Below are positions 25,562 through 35,825 of a stretch of DNA of 64,000 bases, piece by piece. The notes under the pieces are model-generated. The model ran no database searches, was not told the origin of the DNA, and saw nothing but the letters and a program-made list of their open reading frames with translations. Each line of letters starts with the position of its first letter. The stretch's first letter is position 1. Source of the DNA: Marthasterias glacialis (Eukaryota; Echinodermata; Asteroidea; Forcipulatida; Asteriidae); NCBI GenBank assembly GCA_911728455.2, contig OU452225.1:16528731-16592730 (forward strand), written 5' to 3'. The translations under genes were made by a program, and so were the position numbers.

Positions 25562-26129
25562 AACCAGTTGCCGCCGTGATTGTTTATTTATTTTTTTTTC
25601 CAGCCCCCCCCCCCCCCCCCCCCCCGGTGGGATTCTTTTGGCGGAATTGAGTACAGCTGGCACAAAGAAACCCTGACTTGACAATGCCAAGAGAAAAAGA
25701 TTCTCTTTATTGGATCGTTCGGTTTGTCTTCTCGACCGAGAAAATGTCAGCTGTTATGCAAAACCTCGGATATTACCTACGGCATATGAGTAGTACTAAA
25801 CCCAGAACCATTGCTTGATTCCCGGCTCACTCTGACCTACCTCCATGGAGCCAAAATACAATGATTGAACAGTGGTGGAAGCCTCTCAAAGTCTTGTAAT
25901 CCTTTTCTTGGAACAAAAGGACAAAGGTCTGGAATCAGGGATTCTTTTTATGGTGAAACGAAGCGTTAAACAGCGTGTGTATAGTCTGTGCATGCTCAGC
26001 AGTGGAATGTCAGGGGGCAACCTTTGCTCCAGTATTCCAAAATTACACAAGGGTGTCTTTACACGGTTTCCGTTTCTAGGCAGGGGAAACATTCACATGT
26101 TTACATGTCATACAGCGGCTACTGGTTAA
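25562..26129 (+). mobile_element. Foldback element copy 2
   Basis: Starts AACCAGTTGCCGCCGTGATT and ends ACTGGTTAA, so the termini are inverted repeats of about 9-11 bp (TTAACCAGTTG). A C22 run lies near its start. The interior carries CTGGCACAAAGAAACC, CTCGACCGAGAAAATGTCA and GTGAAACGAAGCGTTA blocks. No transposase. Confidence 0.7.
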
Positions 26130-26209
26130 ATTACAGCCCGTAAAAAGCTGAAAATGTTCAGTAAATTTTCATCAAGATCTGAATTTCTATATTGTTTGTC
26201 TGCCAACAG

Positions 26210-26336
26210 AAAGGCATGCCATTCTTTAATGTTGTCTACCGATCCACTAAGTAGACATATGAGGCATATATGTACAGTGCACCATCAGCTCAACGTCTAC
26301 CAACCCGTTACTTGTGCAGATGTCCAAGGTGGATAG
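26210..26336 (+). ncRNA. Exon-like module E3, variant hairpin GTCTAC/GTAGAC
   Basis: Acceptor CTGCCAACAG|AAAGGCATGCC. The shared stem is GTCTAC...GTAGAC instead of ATCTAC...GTAGAT, so the outer A-T pair has become G-C: a compensated change. The 3' border is unclear (candidate donors at GTGGAT or AAGTAAG). It resembles E6 more than E1, and both are followed by a second 30-nt hairpin. Confidence 0.35.
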
Positions 26337-26384
26337 AATAAGTAAGCAAATTACCATTCTCTTTCCTTTCCTCTATTGTCTTCG

Positions 26385-26414
26385 GTAAAGTGGGCTGTAT
26401 TTGCAGCACTGTAC
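26385..26414 (+). ncRNA. 30-nt hairpin downstream of E3
   Basis: Stem GTAAAGTG / CACTGTAC (one mismatch), a GG bulge, inner stem CTG/CAG and a 6-nt loop. A homologous hairpin lies at 30636-30665 after E6 with the same geometry. Confidence 0.4.
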
Positions 26415-26816
26415 AAAGATCGTACTTCCATGCCATATAAACACTCAGCAGCCATGCAGGCGAAGCCTATCCCAGATGCGTGGCCAATGTAAGACAGATT
26501 TACAGTAGAAACAAAAACATTTGTCTTTTCCTACGGTGTTATGAGTCATTTTCAGTGGATAAGGGGGAGGGGGGTTCAAGTGAGTCAAGGAAAAGTTTGG
26601 GGTAGGGGATGGCTTTTGATGTATTACACCAACCATTAGTGCATTTTTAAATCCTATTTGGGGAGGCAAGGAGGTAGGGATTTAGGGTGAAGGTGGAGTC
26701 CTCTGCTGGTGATTTCACTGGTACATCAAAAAATTACTTTATAATATTGATAAAGTGTTTGACTCCGAATATCATATCCATCCAATGCTAGTTGAACTTT
26801 GTTAAATATGTACTTT

Positions 26817-27379
26817 AACCAGTTGCCCCCAGAAATCTTAAATTTTTTCCCGTCCAGCCTGACAGTATTATTTTCTTGAAACTGCTAGAATCATTTTTCT
26901 TTGTGAGTACCACTGGCACAAAGAAACCTTCACCTTGCAAAGCTAGGGGAACAAAGATTCTCTCTATAGCCTGTGGATTGTTTTTTTTTGTCTATCGAAA
27001 CATTGTTGAATCAATGTAACGTGAATTGCCAAACCTTGGGTATAGGATTGGAACTGGATCCCTGGTTCACTCTGATTTACCTCCATTGAGCAGAAATACA
27101 GTAAATAAACAATGGTGGAAGCCTCTCAATGTCTCGTAATCCTCTTCTTGGAACAAAAGGACAATGGTCTGGAATCAGGATTACACAATTATGTATGAAT
27201 GGTCGAAAATCGTTGAAATATTAAGACCATGTTTCCTCTTTTTGCATACTCTGTGCATGCTCAGTAGTGGAATGTCTAAGCTACCTTTGTTTTAGTACCA
27301 GGATTTTACACAATGGCATAATTAAACGGCATCTGTTTGCTGGCTCCCGTATACACGACATCCAGCATCAACTGGTTGA
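26817..27379 (+). mobile_element. Foldback element copy 3
   Basis: Starts (TT)AACCAGTTGC and ends CAACTGGTTGA. Same interior blocks as the neighbouring copies, including CTGGCACAAAGAAACC and CTCCATTGAGC-GAAATACA. Positioned between modules E3 and E4. Confidence 0.7.
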
Positions 27380-27758
27380 AGTAGTGTTTTCAATGAAAAC
27401 CCCAGTTTTTGCGTTAGCTTGACCATCGTGTTGGCACAGCTGGCACTGTAAGTTGGATTGAGTTAAGAGGGGTGCCCACCCCTCCCAATGAAAAAACAGA
27501 TACATGGACCCTGGGCCCCCCCCCCCTGAACTGAACAGCAATGCGCCCCCACGCCCCCCCGAACCTCTCATAGGAACAAAACTACAAAATACAGTCCAAC
27601 ATTTTTTTTAAACAAATGTATATCTTTTACAATAGTATTGTTACATATCACATTTAAAAACATGTTTTTGGAACACCACTTTGAGTACAATTCTTTCAGT
27701 TTAAATAGTATATCATCTTGTATGTATTTGACAATTATGTTTTTGTTCACATGTACAG

Positions 27759-27859
27759 GTATGCCCGTCTCAAAAGAAATCTACTAGTCAGACAGTAGAT
27801 GTCGGAGACCCAACTATCATCATGCAGGCTGGCTTAAAACCTGACTTTACTACAAACAG
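27759..27859 (+). ncRNA. Exon-like module E4 (101 nt), one frame open
   Basis: Acceptor TTTTTGTTCACATGTACAG| and donor ACAG|GTAAAC, 101 nt like E1. Hairpin ATCTAC / GTAGAT with a 10-nt loop. Frame 1 is open from border to border and reads PSQKKSTSQTVDVGD in its centre, where E1 and E2 have a stop (GGA versus TGA). 101 nt is not a multiple of three, so repeated splicing of such modules would shift frame. Confidence 0.4.
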
Positions 27860-28322
27860 GTAAACTTATTACCAAACATGTTCCTACCAGAGATAGGGTA
27901 GCAACAAAACAACAGATATTCATATTTAATCTTCTTTTTTTTCTTTGAGCACAATAGCTTGTCACACAAACGATTGTCCAAACAATTTCCAAGAATTTGT
28001 TCTCACCTTCATAAGTTTGACACACAACTCTTTGAACAAAAGGGGGTTTTAAATCCCATTGTCAATTATTTACTCTTAAGCTCTATTGGCATTAGACTTT
28101 TTGGGGGTAAACTAACCCTGCGAATGAGTAACTTGACCACTTTGACCTTTTCAGTCTAATGGGTAGTGTAACCGGCCACTTTTTGCCCAGGGTAAACTAC
28201 CTAGTCAAACTTAGCAAGCCAATGTGGATGCATCCTCCAGGTAAAACTGGTCAGTAAAATACCACATCCGGTTTGCAAACATAAGGTTAGTATTTAAAAA
28301 AAATTGTACTAAATCATCTTTT

Positions 28323-28979
28323 AACCAGTTGCCGCCGTGATTCTTTGCTTTTTTGTCTTAATCCCCTGGCGGGCTTCTTTAGGCAGAATTGCCAGAACCT
28401 TTTTTCTTTGAGGGTATCGCTGGCAAAAAGAAACTCTGACTTGATAATGCCAAGAGAACAAAGATTCTCTTTATTGGATCGTCTGTTTTGTTTCTCGACC
28501 AAGAAAATGTCAAATTCATGCAGTGTGAATTGCAAAACATCAGCTGTTACATACGGCATAGGAGTGGCACTAAACATGGAACCATGGCTTGATTGCCGGC
28601 CCCTCTCGTGACTAGCCTCCATTAAGCCGAAATACAATGAATGAACAATGGAAGCCTTTCGATGCCTTGTAACCCCCTTCTTGGAACAAAAAGACAAAGG
28701 TCTATAATCGGGGCTTACACAAAAATGGCCTCTCATTTACCACAAAATGCAAATAAATTCAAGACCTTTTTTTTGTCCTTGTGTGGGTGAAACAAAGTAT
28801 TAGGCAGTGTGTGTGTGTTTGTGTGTGTGTGTGATCTGTGCATGCTCCGCAGTTGAATGAGCGGTGGTCCGGTTGTCCGAAATTACATAATGGCATCTTT
28901 ATATGGCTTCTGTTTCCATGCAGGGGGTACATTTGTGTTAATTCACATCCACTGTTTTCAACTGGTTAAGAAGTACTCC
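28323..28979 (+). mobile_element. Foldback element copy 4
   Basis: Best-preserved ends: TTAACCAGTTGCCGCCGTG at the left and TTCAACTGGTTAA at the right. It contains a (GT)n expansion at about 28806-28832 after GTGAAACAAAG. Positioned between modules E4 and E5. Confidence 0.75.
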
Positions 28980-29130
28980 TGTTTAAAATTGTAAGCAACT
29001 TGGCTAATCAGTTTTATCTGTATTGAATTAGTGAAATTGTTTTTAAACTTGTATTGATAACTTTAAAGAAAATCACAATTCATTGGAGGTAAATTAATTT
29101 ATCACAAACTGAATGTTTCAATTTGCATAG

Positions 29131-29212
29131 AGGAAGCTTTACCGTCTCCAAAGATATCCACCCGCCAACAAGTAGATGTCCAAGATAAAGCAGCTGCACT
29201 CTCCAGTAAAAG
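29131..29212 (+). ncRNA. Exon-like module E5 (82 nt), one frame open
   Basis: Acceptor TTTCAATTTGCATAG| and donor AAAG|GTAAAA. The hairpin is weakened (ATCCAC / GTAGAT, one C-A mismatch). The frame aligned to E4 is open and reads PSPKISTRQQVDVQD. The phase does not fit E4's donor. E4/E5 similarity at protein level therefore leaves a decayed coding family possible, but does not prove it. Confidence 0.4.
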
Positions 29213-29233
29213 GTAAAATCCTAAAGAGTTACT

Positions 29234-29872
29234 AACCAGTTGCTGCCAGGACTTTTAATTAATCTTTTCCCATCCCCCTGGGGGGATTCTTTTGGCTGAA
29301 CTGCCAGAGTATTTTTTCTTTGAGGGTACAACTAGCACACAGAAACACTGACTTGACAATGCAAAGAAAAAAAAATTATCTTCGTTGGATGGTCTGCTTT
29401 GTTGCTCGACCGAGAAAACGTTAAATTCATGCTGCATGAATTGCAAAACATTAGCTATACCTACAGCATAGGAGTGCCACTTAAACACCGAACAATGGCT
29501 CAACTGCCGACTCACTCTGACTTACCTCCATTGAGCCGAAATGCAATAAATGAGCAGTAGTGGAAGCCTCTTGATGCCATGTAATCCCCTTCTTGGAATA
29601 AAAAGTAAAAGGTCTATAATCAGGGATTGCACAAAATTTGCATCTGACTGGCCACCAAATACAAGTAAAGTCACAATATTTTTTTGTCATTTTGTGAGTG
29701 AAACGAAGCGTTACACGGCGTGGGTATGGTCTACGCATGCTCCGAAATTGAATGACCGGGCAACCTTTGCTCCATTGGTCTGAAATTACATAAAGGTGTC
29801 CCAAGCCGAACTTCATTTCCAGGCAGGGCAAACATTTGTGTGTATTCCCGTCTTTCGATTTCAACTGGTTAA
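29234..29872 (+). mobile_element. Foldback element copy 5
   Basis: Starts TAACCAGTTGCTGCC and ends TTTCAACTGGTTAA. Same interior as copy 4 without the GT expansion. It begins only 21 bp after the donor of module E5 and is followed, after about 600 bp, by module E6. Confidence 0.75.
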
Positions 29873-30478
29873 TAAGGTTGTCTGAAATAAAACTTAAAAT
29901 TGTCTTAACAGGAAGCAAGAATTAAACGTCACACAATAGATTGATGCACAAAATTTGAAGTTTAAAATAACTTGGTTTTAAACTCTTTGTGATGTACAAG
30001 TTGAGTCTTATGAAAAGAAAAGAAATTCAAGTCATTCCTGTTTAAAATGTTAGGTTTGCCATTGATATAACTATTGATCTTTATGCCCAAATCTTAAAGA
30101 AAAAGACACACTTTGTTTTGGTATTTGTTGTACTGTGTAAAAATAACTTGATCGTGTGATTCTGCAAGAAAAAAAGAAAATATTGCACATTCAAAAGAGA
30201 GTTATCAATCACAAAGTTATTTAATGCTTTAAAAAGCACTCATCGTAACTTTAAAAAATATACCTGCCCTTTTGAATAATTGTTTCCCAAAAGGACCTCA
30301 TAACTTAATCTCTTTCGAGGAGAATAAAACTGGTTTTACACCTCTTAATCTTAAAAATATGATATATTCTCTGCTTCTATTATTTTAGTATTTATCTGTT
30401 GAATTCAAAGGAATTATTATGTGTAAACATGTTTTTTTTGACCCCCCTTTTTTTAACTTCCATTTCTTTCCCTGGTAG

Positions 30479-30600
30479 AAAGGCTTGCTTTTCTCCGATG
30501 AGATCTACCCATCCAAAATGTAGATGTTTGAGCTACAAGTGCATATCATCGGCTGAATGTCTTCTTACCTACACGTAGATGTTCAAGGCTGAGGCAAAGT
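30479..30600 (+). ncRNA. Exon-like module E6, possibly terminal
   Basis: Acceptor TTTCTTTCCCTGGTAG|AAAGGC. Hairpin ATCTAC / GTAGAT with an 11-nt loop as in E3. A second GTAGATGTTCAAGG-type copy follows at about 30577. No donor is obvious; the end given is approximate. Confidence 0.35.
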
Positions 30601-30635
30601 TTGTAAATTCTTGTGTTTTTGTTGTTGTAATTGTC

Positions 30636-30665
30636 GTATAGTGGGCTGTTTTTGCAGCACTATAC
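30636..30665 (+). ncRNA. 30-nt hairpin downstream of E6
   Basis: Perfect 8-bp stem GTATAGTG / CACTATAC, a 2-nt GG bulge, inner CTG/CAG stem and a 6-nt loop. It matches the hairpin after E3 in size and shape, with the intervening GGGCTGT-TTTGCAGCAC conserved. Confidence 0.45.
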
Positions 30666-30786
30666 ATTTAACATTACACTGTTGTAAATAACTGCACCAT
30701 TGCAAGCAAGTGTACAAATGCAAATTTTGCATGAAATTGGAGATTTTGGCAATATGCTTTGACTGGAAAGTTAGATTGTTGGTAGT

Positions 30787-30850
30787 GCGGAGATTTGATT
30801 GGTTATGCGGACGAATTCGATTGGTGGTGCGGATGGATTCGATTAATTTC
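30787..30850 (+). repeat. Short degenerate tandem repeat (about 22 bp x 3)
   Basis: Three imperfect copies of GCGGA-GA(A)TTCGATTGGT follow one another just upstream of a more GC-rich 340-bp stretch. Confidence 0.5.
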
Positions 30851-30859
30851 GGAATGTGC

Positions 30860-31212
30860 GGCGTAATCACGGGAATTCCGAACATCTGCGAAAAGGGACC
30901 TGGACACTTGCACGTGGCTTGTGGGGTTCCACTTCCGGCCAGGGTAACAGCTGGTGGTTGATCTTAAAGTTGCATCAAGTGTCTCTTGAGATGGTTGGTG
31001 TTATCACAATCATGGTCAGCAAACCGGGAGTAGTCCCTGATCTAGGCCGTGGGGCCAGGGACCGCGTTAGTATGTTGAGGGGACTGCCCTGGTTCTCAGG
31101 GTGGCGGACCGGACGCTTCGAAAGGAGTATGATGGCCCCAATGATAAGGAAAGCGTCGTGGGGCTGGTATCCTGGGACCTGCACGTGGTGGCCCTGCTTT
31201 AGACAAACCTAA
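30860..31212. other. GC-richer unassigned segment
   Basis: GC content rises clearly above the surrounding AT-rich DNA. A 118-codon plus-strand frame spans it, but the inferred protein has no recognisable domain and an opposing 69-codon frame overlaps it. Possibly part of an unidentified mobile element; no function is assigned. Confidence 0.3.
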
Positions 31213-31319
31213 TCAGGATGGCATTGGAGAAATTTAGAACCAAATGAATTAAACTGCTTGCAATGGTGCACTTATACATTATAATTTATTTAAGTTAATT
31301 CAATTTACAATGTATTAAT

Positions 31320-32520
31320 ATACAGCCATGCAACTTTTTGTGTTATCAGCTGATTTCCAATTTTTTTTGGATTTCTGAGCTGTATGTACTTATTGCCACT
31401 GATATTTGAAAAACACAGTAAAAAGTAGTGTTATGCCTGGCACTTTTCCTGTGCTTTAACAAATTAAAATGCGGATGCGTGCATGGCTAAGTATACAATA
31501 ACTGGTAATTTTGCAAGGCATGCAAGTTTTCAGGTCAGCAGCTGAGTCCTCATTTGTTGGTGTCTCGGCTGATGAGCTAGCAATACCGCCACTAAAAATC
31601 GAAAAACCGTGCAAAGCTTTCCTGTGTGCCTGGCACTTTCCTCTTTAATTTACGACAAAATGCAGTTGTGTGCATGCCTGAATATGGGTCATTCCACTAA
31701 GTTGGGACACAGTGTGATATTTGTGCAACATTAGTCCATATTAGGGAAAGAAATCATTTATTTGACTCACTTATTTCATGTAACATTCTCCTTTGTATGT
31801 GAAAATGTTTGTTGAAGTATAAAATTATTTTAATGGAAATTATTATGAAAAATGTGTCATTTGGATGTAACATGGACACTGTGTCTGTGTTACATCCAGA
31901 ATTTTATTTTTCTAATTTTTCAACACTCAAATACATAATTGTTCAAATTCACTGTATGCACTAACTACGAGGTACAAAATGTACCAGGCAAAACGTTTGT
32001 TGTGATAGTCAGTGATTAAATAAAGCAGAAATGGGGCAGGACTAAAATCATGCAGACGTCATACAAATGTCACAAACTGTGTCCCAACTTGGTGGAATGA
32101 CCCATAAACAATAGTTTGTAACTATGCATAAATAATATACAGGCATGCAAGTTTTGAGGGTTACCAGCTAACTTGCCCATTTTTGGTTTCCCATCTCTGG
32201 CTATACTGCCACTGAAAAAAAACAAAAAACAATACAAATTTTGCTGTGGCCTGGCAAGTTCTTTTTTGAAAAATGCGGTTGCTGCATGCATGCCTGAATA
32301 TGCAATAATTTCAAATAGTGTATTAATTTTAATATCCAGGCATGCAAATTTTCTGGTCATGAGCTGACTTCTTTTTTTTGGGGGGGGGGATTATCAGCTG
32401 TAGGCCCTAATGTCACTGAAAACTAAAAGACAGCACAAAGTCTTGCTGTACCTCGAACCTTATCCTTTTATTTTGACAAACTGCTTTGCATGCCTGAATG
32501 CTCAGTATGAGGTATTTTTA
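31320..32520 (+). repeat. Four tandem units of about 200 bp
   Basis: GGCATGCAAGTTTT followed by a CAGCTGA word, a CTGCCACT-AAAA block, GCCTGGCA and ATGCCTGAATATG recurs from about 31326, 31517, 32141 and 32337. The third interval is enlarged by the MITE at 31685-32104. Confidence 0.75.
31685..32104. mobile_element. Complete 420-bp MITE with TA target duplication
   Basis: Termini TGGGTCATTCCACTAAGTTG and its inverted copy (CAACTTGGTGGAATGACCCA) match over about 28 bp with one difference and continue to GGACACAGT. TA flanks both sides (31683-31684 and 32105-32106), as for Tc1/mariner-type elements. An internal inverted repeat GGATGTAACA / TGTTACATCC lies at about 31863-31907. No transposase. 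The neighbouring tandem unit shows the uninterrupted site GAATATGCAATAATTT. Confidence 0.88.
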
Positions 32521-34079
32521 ATTTTTAAGATCATGCTAGACTCATTTCAAAATGACCCGTTTGTACATAAACGGTGGGGAATCTACAAACTTTTGTGTTG
32601 CTTTGTTCTTATAATATTGTCTCCCTAAAATGGTATAATAGTTGTAAGTTCTTTCATAAATCACTTTCATTGGATTGTTGTATAGCTAGATTGGTATGAC
32701 ACTCACTGTCAGCAATCTGCAGACACTTTCTGCTGGTCTTTGCAATATAGTTGTAAGTTCTTTCATAAATCACTCTCATTGGACTGTTGTATAGCTAGAT
32801 TGGTATGGCACTCACTGTCACCAATCTGCAGACACTTTCTGCTGGTCTTTGCAATATAGTTGTAAGTTCTTTCATAAGTCACTCTCATTGGACTGTTGTA
32901 TAGCTAGATTGGTATGACACTCACTGTCACCAATCTGCAGACACTTTCTGCACGTCTTTGCAATATAGTTGTAAGTTTTTTCATAAATCACTCTCATTGG
33001 ACTGTTCTATAGCTAGATTGGTATGACACTCACTGTCACCAATCTGCAGACACTTTCTGCTGGCCTTTGCAATATAGTTGTAAGTTCTTTCATAAATCAC
33101 TCTCATTGGACTGTTTTATAGCTAGATTGGTATGACACTCACTGTCACCAATCTGCAGACACTTTCTGCTGGTCTTTGCAATATAGTTGTAAGTTCTTTC
33201 ATAAATCACTCTCATTGGACTGTTCTATAGCTAGATTGGTATGACACTCACTGTCACCAATCTGCAGACACTTTCTGCTGGTCTTTGCAATGTAGTTGTA
33301 AGTTCTTTTATAAATCACTCTCATTGGATTGTTGTATAGCTAGATTGGTATGACATCCACTGTCACCAATCTGCTAGACACTTTCTGCTGGTCTTTGCAA
33401 TATAGTTTTAAGTTCTTTCATAAATCACTTTCATTGGATTGTTGTATAACTAGTTTGGTATGACACCCACTGTCACCAATCTGCTAGACACTTTCTGCTG
33501 GTCTTTGCAATATAGTTGTAACTTCTTTCATAAATCACTCTCATTGGATTGTTTTATAGCTAGATTGGTATGACACTCACTGTCACCAATCTGCTAGACA
33601 CTTTCTACTGGTCTATGCATTATAGTTGTAAGTTCTTTCATAAATCACTCTCATTGGACTGTTTTATAGCTAGATTGGTATGACACTCACTGTCAACAAT
33701 CTGCAGACACTTTCTGCTGGTCTTTGCAAAATAGTTGTAAGTTCTTTCATAAATCACTCTCATTGGACTGTTTTATAGCTAGATTGGTATGACACTCACT
33801 GTCACCAATCTGCAGACACTTTCTGCTGGTCTTTGCAATATAGTTGTAAGTTCTTTCATAAATCACTCTCATTGGATTGTTGTGTAGCTAGATTGGTATG
33901 ACACTCACTGTCACCAATCTGCAGACACTTTCTGCTGGTCTTTGCAATATAGTTGTAAGTTCTTTCATAAAGTACTCTCATTGGACTGTTGTATAGCTAG
34001 ATTGGTATGACACTCACTGTCACCAATCTGCAGTCACTTTCTTCTGGTAATTGCAATAAAGTTGTAAGTTTTTTGATAA

Positions 34080-35750
34080 ATCACTCTCATTGGATTGTTG
34101 TATAGCTAGATTGGTATGACACTCACTGTCACCAATCTGCAGACACTTTCTGCTGGTCTTTGCAATATAGTTGTAAGTTCTTTCATAAATCACTCTCATT
34201 GGATTGTTGTGTAGGTAGATTGGTATGACACTCACTGTCACCAATCTGCAGACACTTTCTGCTGGTCTTTGCAATATAGTTGTAAATTCTTTCATAAAGT
34301 ACTCTCATTGGACTGTTGTATAGCTAGATTGGTATGACACTCACTGTCACCAATCTGCAGACACTTTCTGCTGGTCTTTGCAATATAGTTGTAAGTTCTT
34401 TCATATATCACTCTCATTGGATTGTTGTGAAGCTAGATTGGCATGACACTCACTGTCACCAATCTGCAGACACTTTCTTCTTGTCTTTGCAATATAGTTG
34501 TAAGTTCTTTCATAAAGTACTCTCATTGGACTGTTTTATAGCTAGATTGGTATGACACTCACTGTCACCAATTTGCAGACACTTTCTTCTGGTCTTTGCA
34601 ATATAGTTGTAAGTTCTTTCATAAAGTACTCTCATTGGACTGTTGTATAGCTAGATTGGTATGACACTCACTGTCACCAATCTGCAGACACTTTCTTCTG
34701 GTCTTTGCAATATAGTTGTAAGTTCTTTCATAAGGTACTCTCATTTGACTGTTGTATAGCTAGATTGGTATGACACTCACTGTCACCAATCTGCTAGACA
34801 CTTTCTGCTGGTGTTTGGAATAAAGTTGTAAGTTCTTTCATAAATCACTCTCATTGGATTGTTGTATAGCTAGATTGGTATGACACTCACTGTCACCAAT
34901 CTGCAGACAGTTTCTGCTGCACTTTGCAATATAGTTGTAAGTTCTTTCATAAATCACTCTCATTGGACTGTTGTATAGCTAGATTGGTATGACACTCACT
35001 GTCACAAATCTGCAGACACTTTCTGCTGGTGTTTGCAATATGGTTGTAAGTTCTTTCATAAATACTCTCATTGGATTGTTGTATAGCTAGATTGGTATGA
35101 CACTCACTGTCACCAATCTGCAGACACTTTCTACTGGTCTTTGCAATATAGTTGTAAGTTTTTTTCATTAATCACTCTCATTGGATTGTTGTATAGCTAG
35201 ATTGGTATGACACTCACTGTCACCAATCTGCAGACACTTTCTGCTGGTCTTTGCAATATAGTTGTAAATTCTTTCATAAAGTACTCTCATTGGACTGTTG
35301 TATAGCTAGATTGGTATGACACTCACTGTCACCAATCTGCAGACACTTTCTGTTGGTCTTTGCAAAATAGTTGTAAGTTCTTTCATAAATCACTCTCATT
35401 TGATTGTTGTATAGCTAGATTGATATGACACTCACTGTCACCAATCTGCAGACACTTTCTGCTGGTCTTTGCAATATAGTTGTAAATTCTTTCATAAAGT
35501 ACTCTCATTGGACTGTTGTATAGCTAGATTGGTATGACACTCATTGTCACCAATCTGCAGACACTTTCTTCTGGTCTTTGCAATATAGTTGTAAGTTCTT
35601 TCATAAATCACTCTCATTGGATTGTTGTGTAGCTAGATTGGTATGACACTCACTGTCACCAATCTGCAGACACTCTCTGGTGGTCTTTGCAATATAGTTG
35701 TAAGTTCTTTCATAAGGTACTCTCATTGGACTGTTGTATAGCTAGATTGG
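34080..35750 (+). repeat. 16-monomer higher-order block of the 109-bp satellite (period 1746 bp), copy 1
   Basis: Variant order matches the stretch 1746 bp downstream: CACTCTCTGGTGGTC at about 35672 and 37418, TCACAAATCTGCAG with GCAATATGGTTG at about 35003 and 36749, and GTGACACTC-type substitutions between them. Copy 2 covers about 35826-37500. Confidence 0.75.
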
Positions 35751-35825
35751 TATGACACTCACTGTCACCAATCTGCTAGACACTTTCTGCTGGTGTTTGC
35801 AATAAAGTTGTAAGTTCTTTCATAA

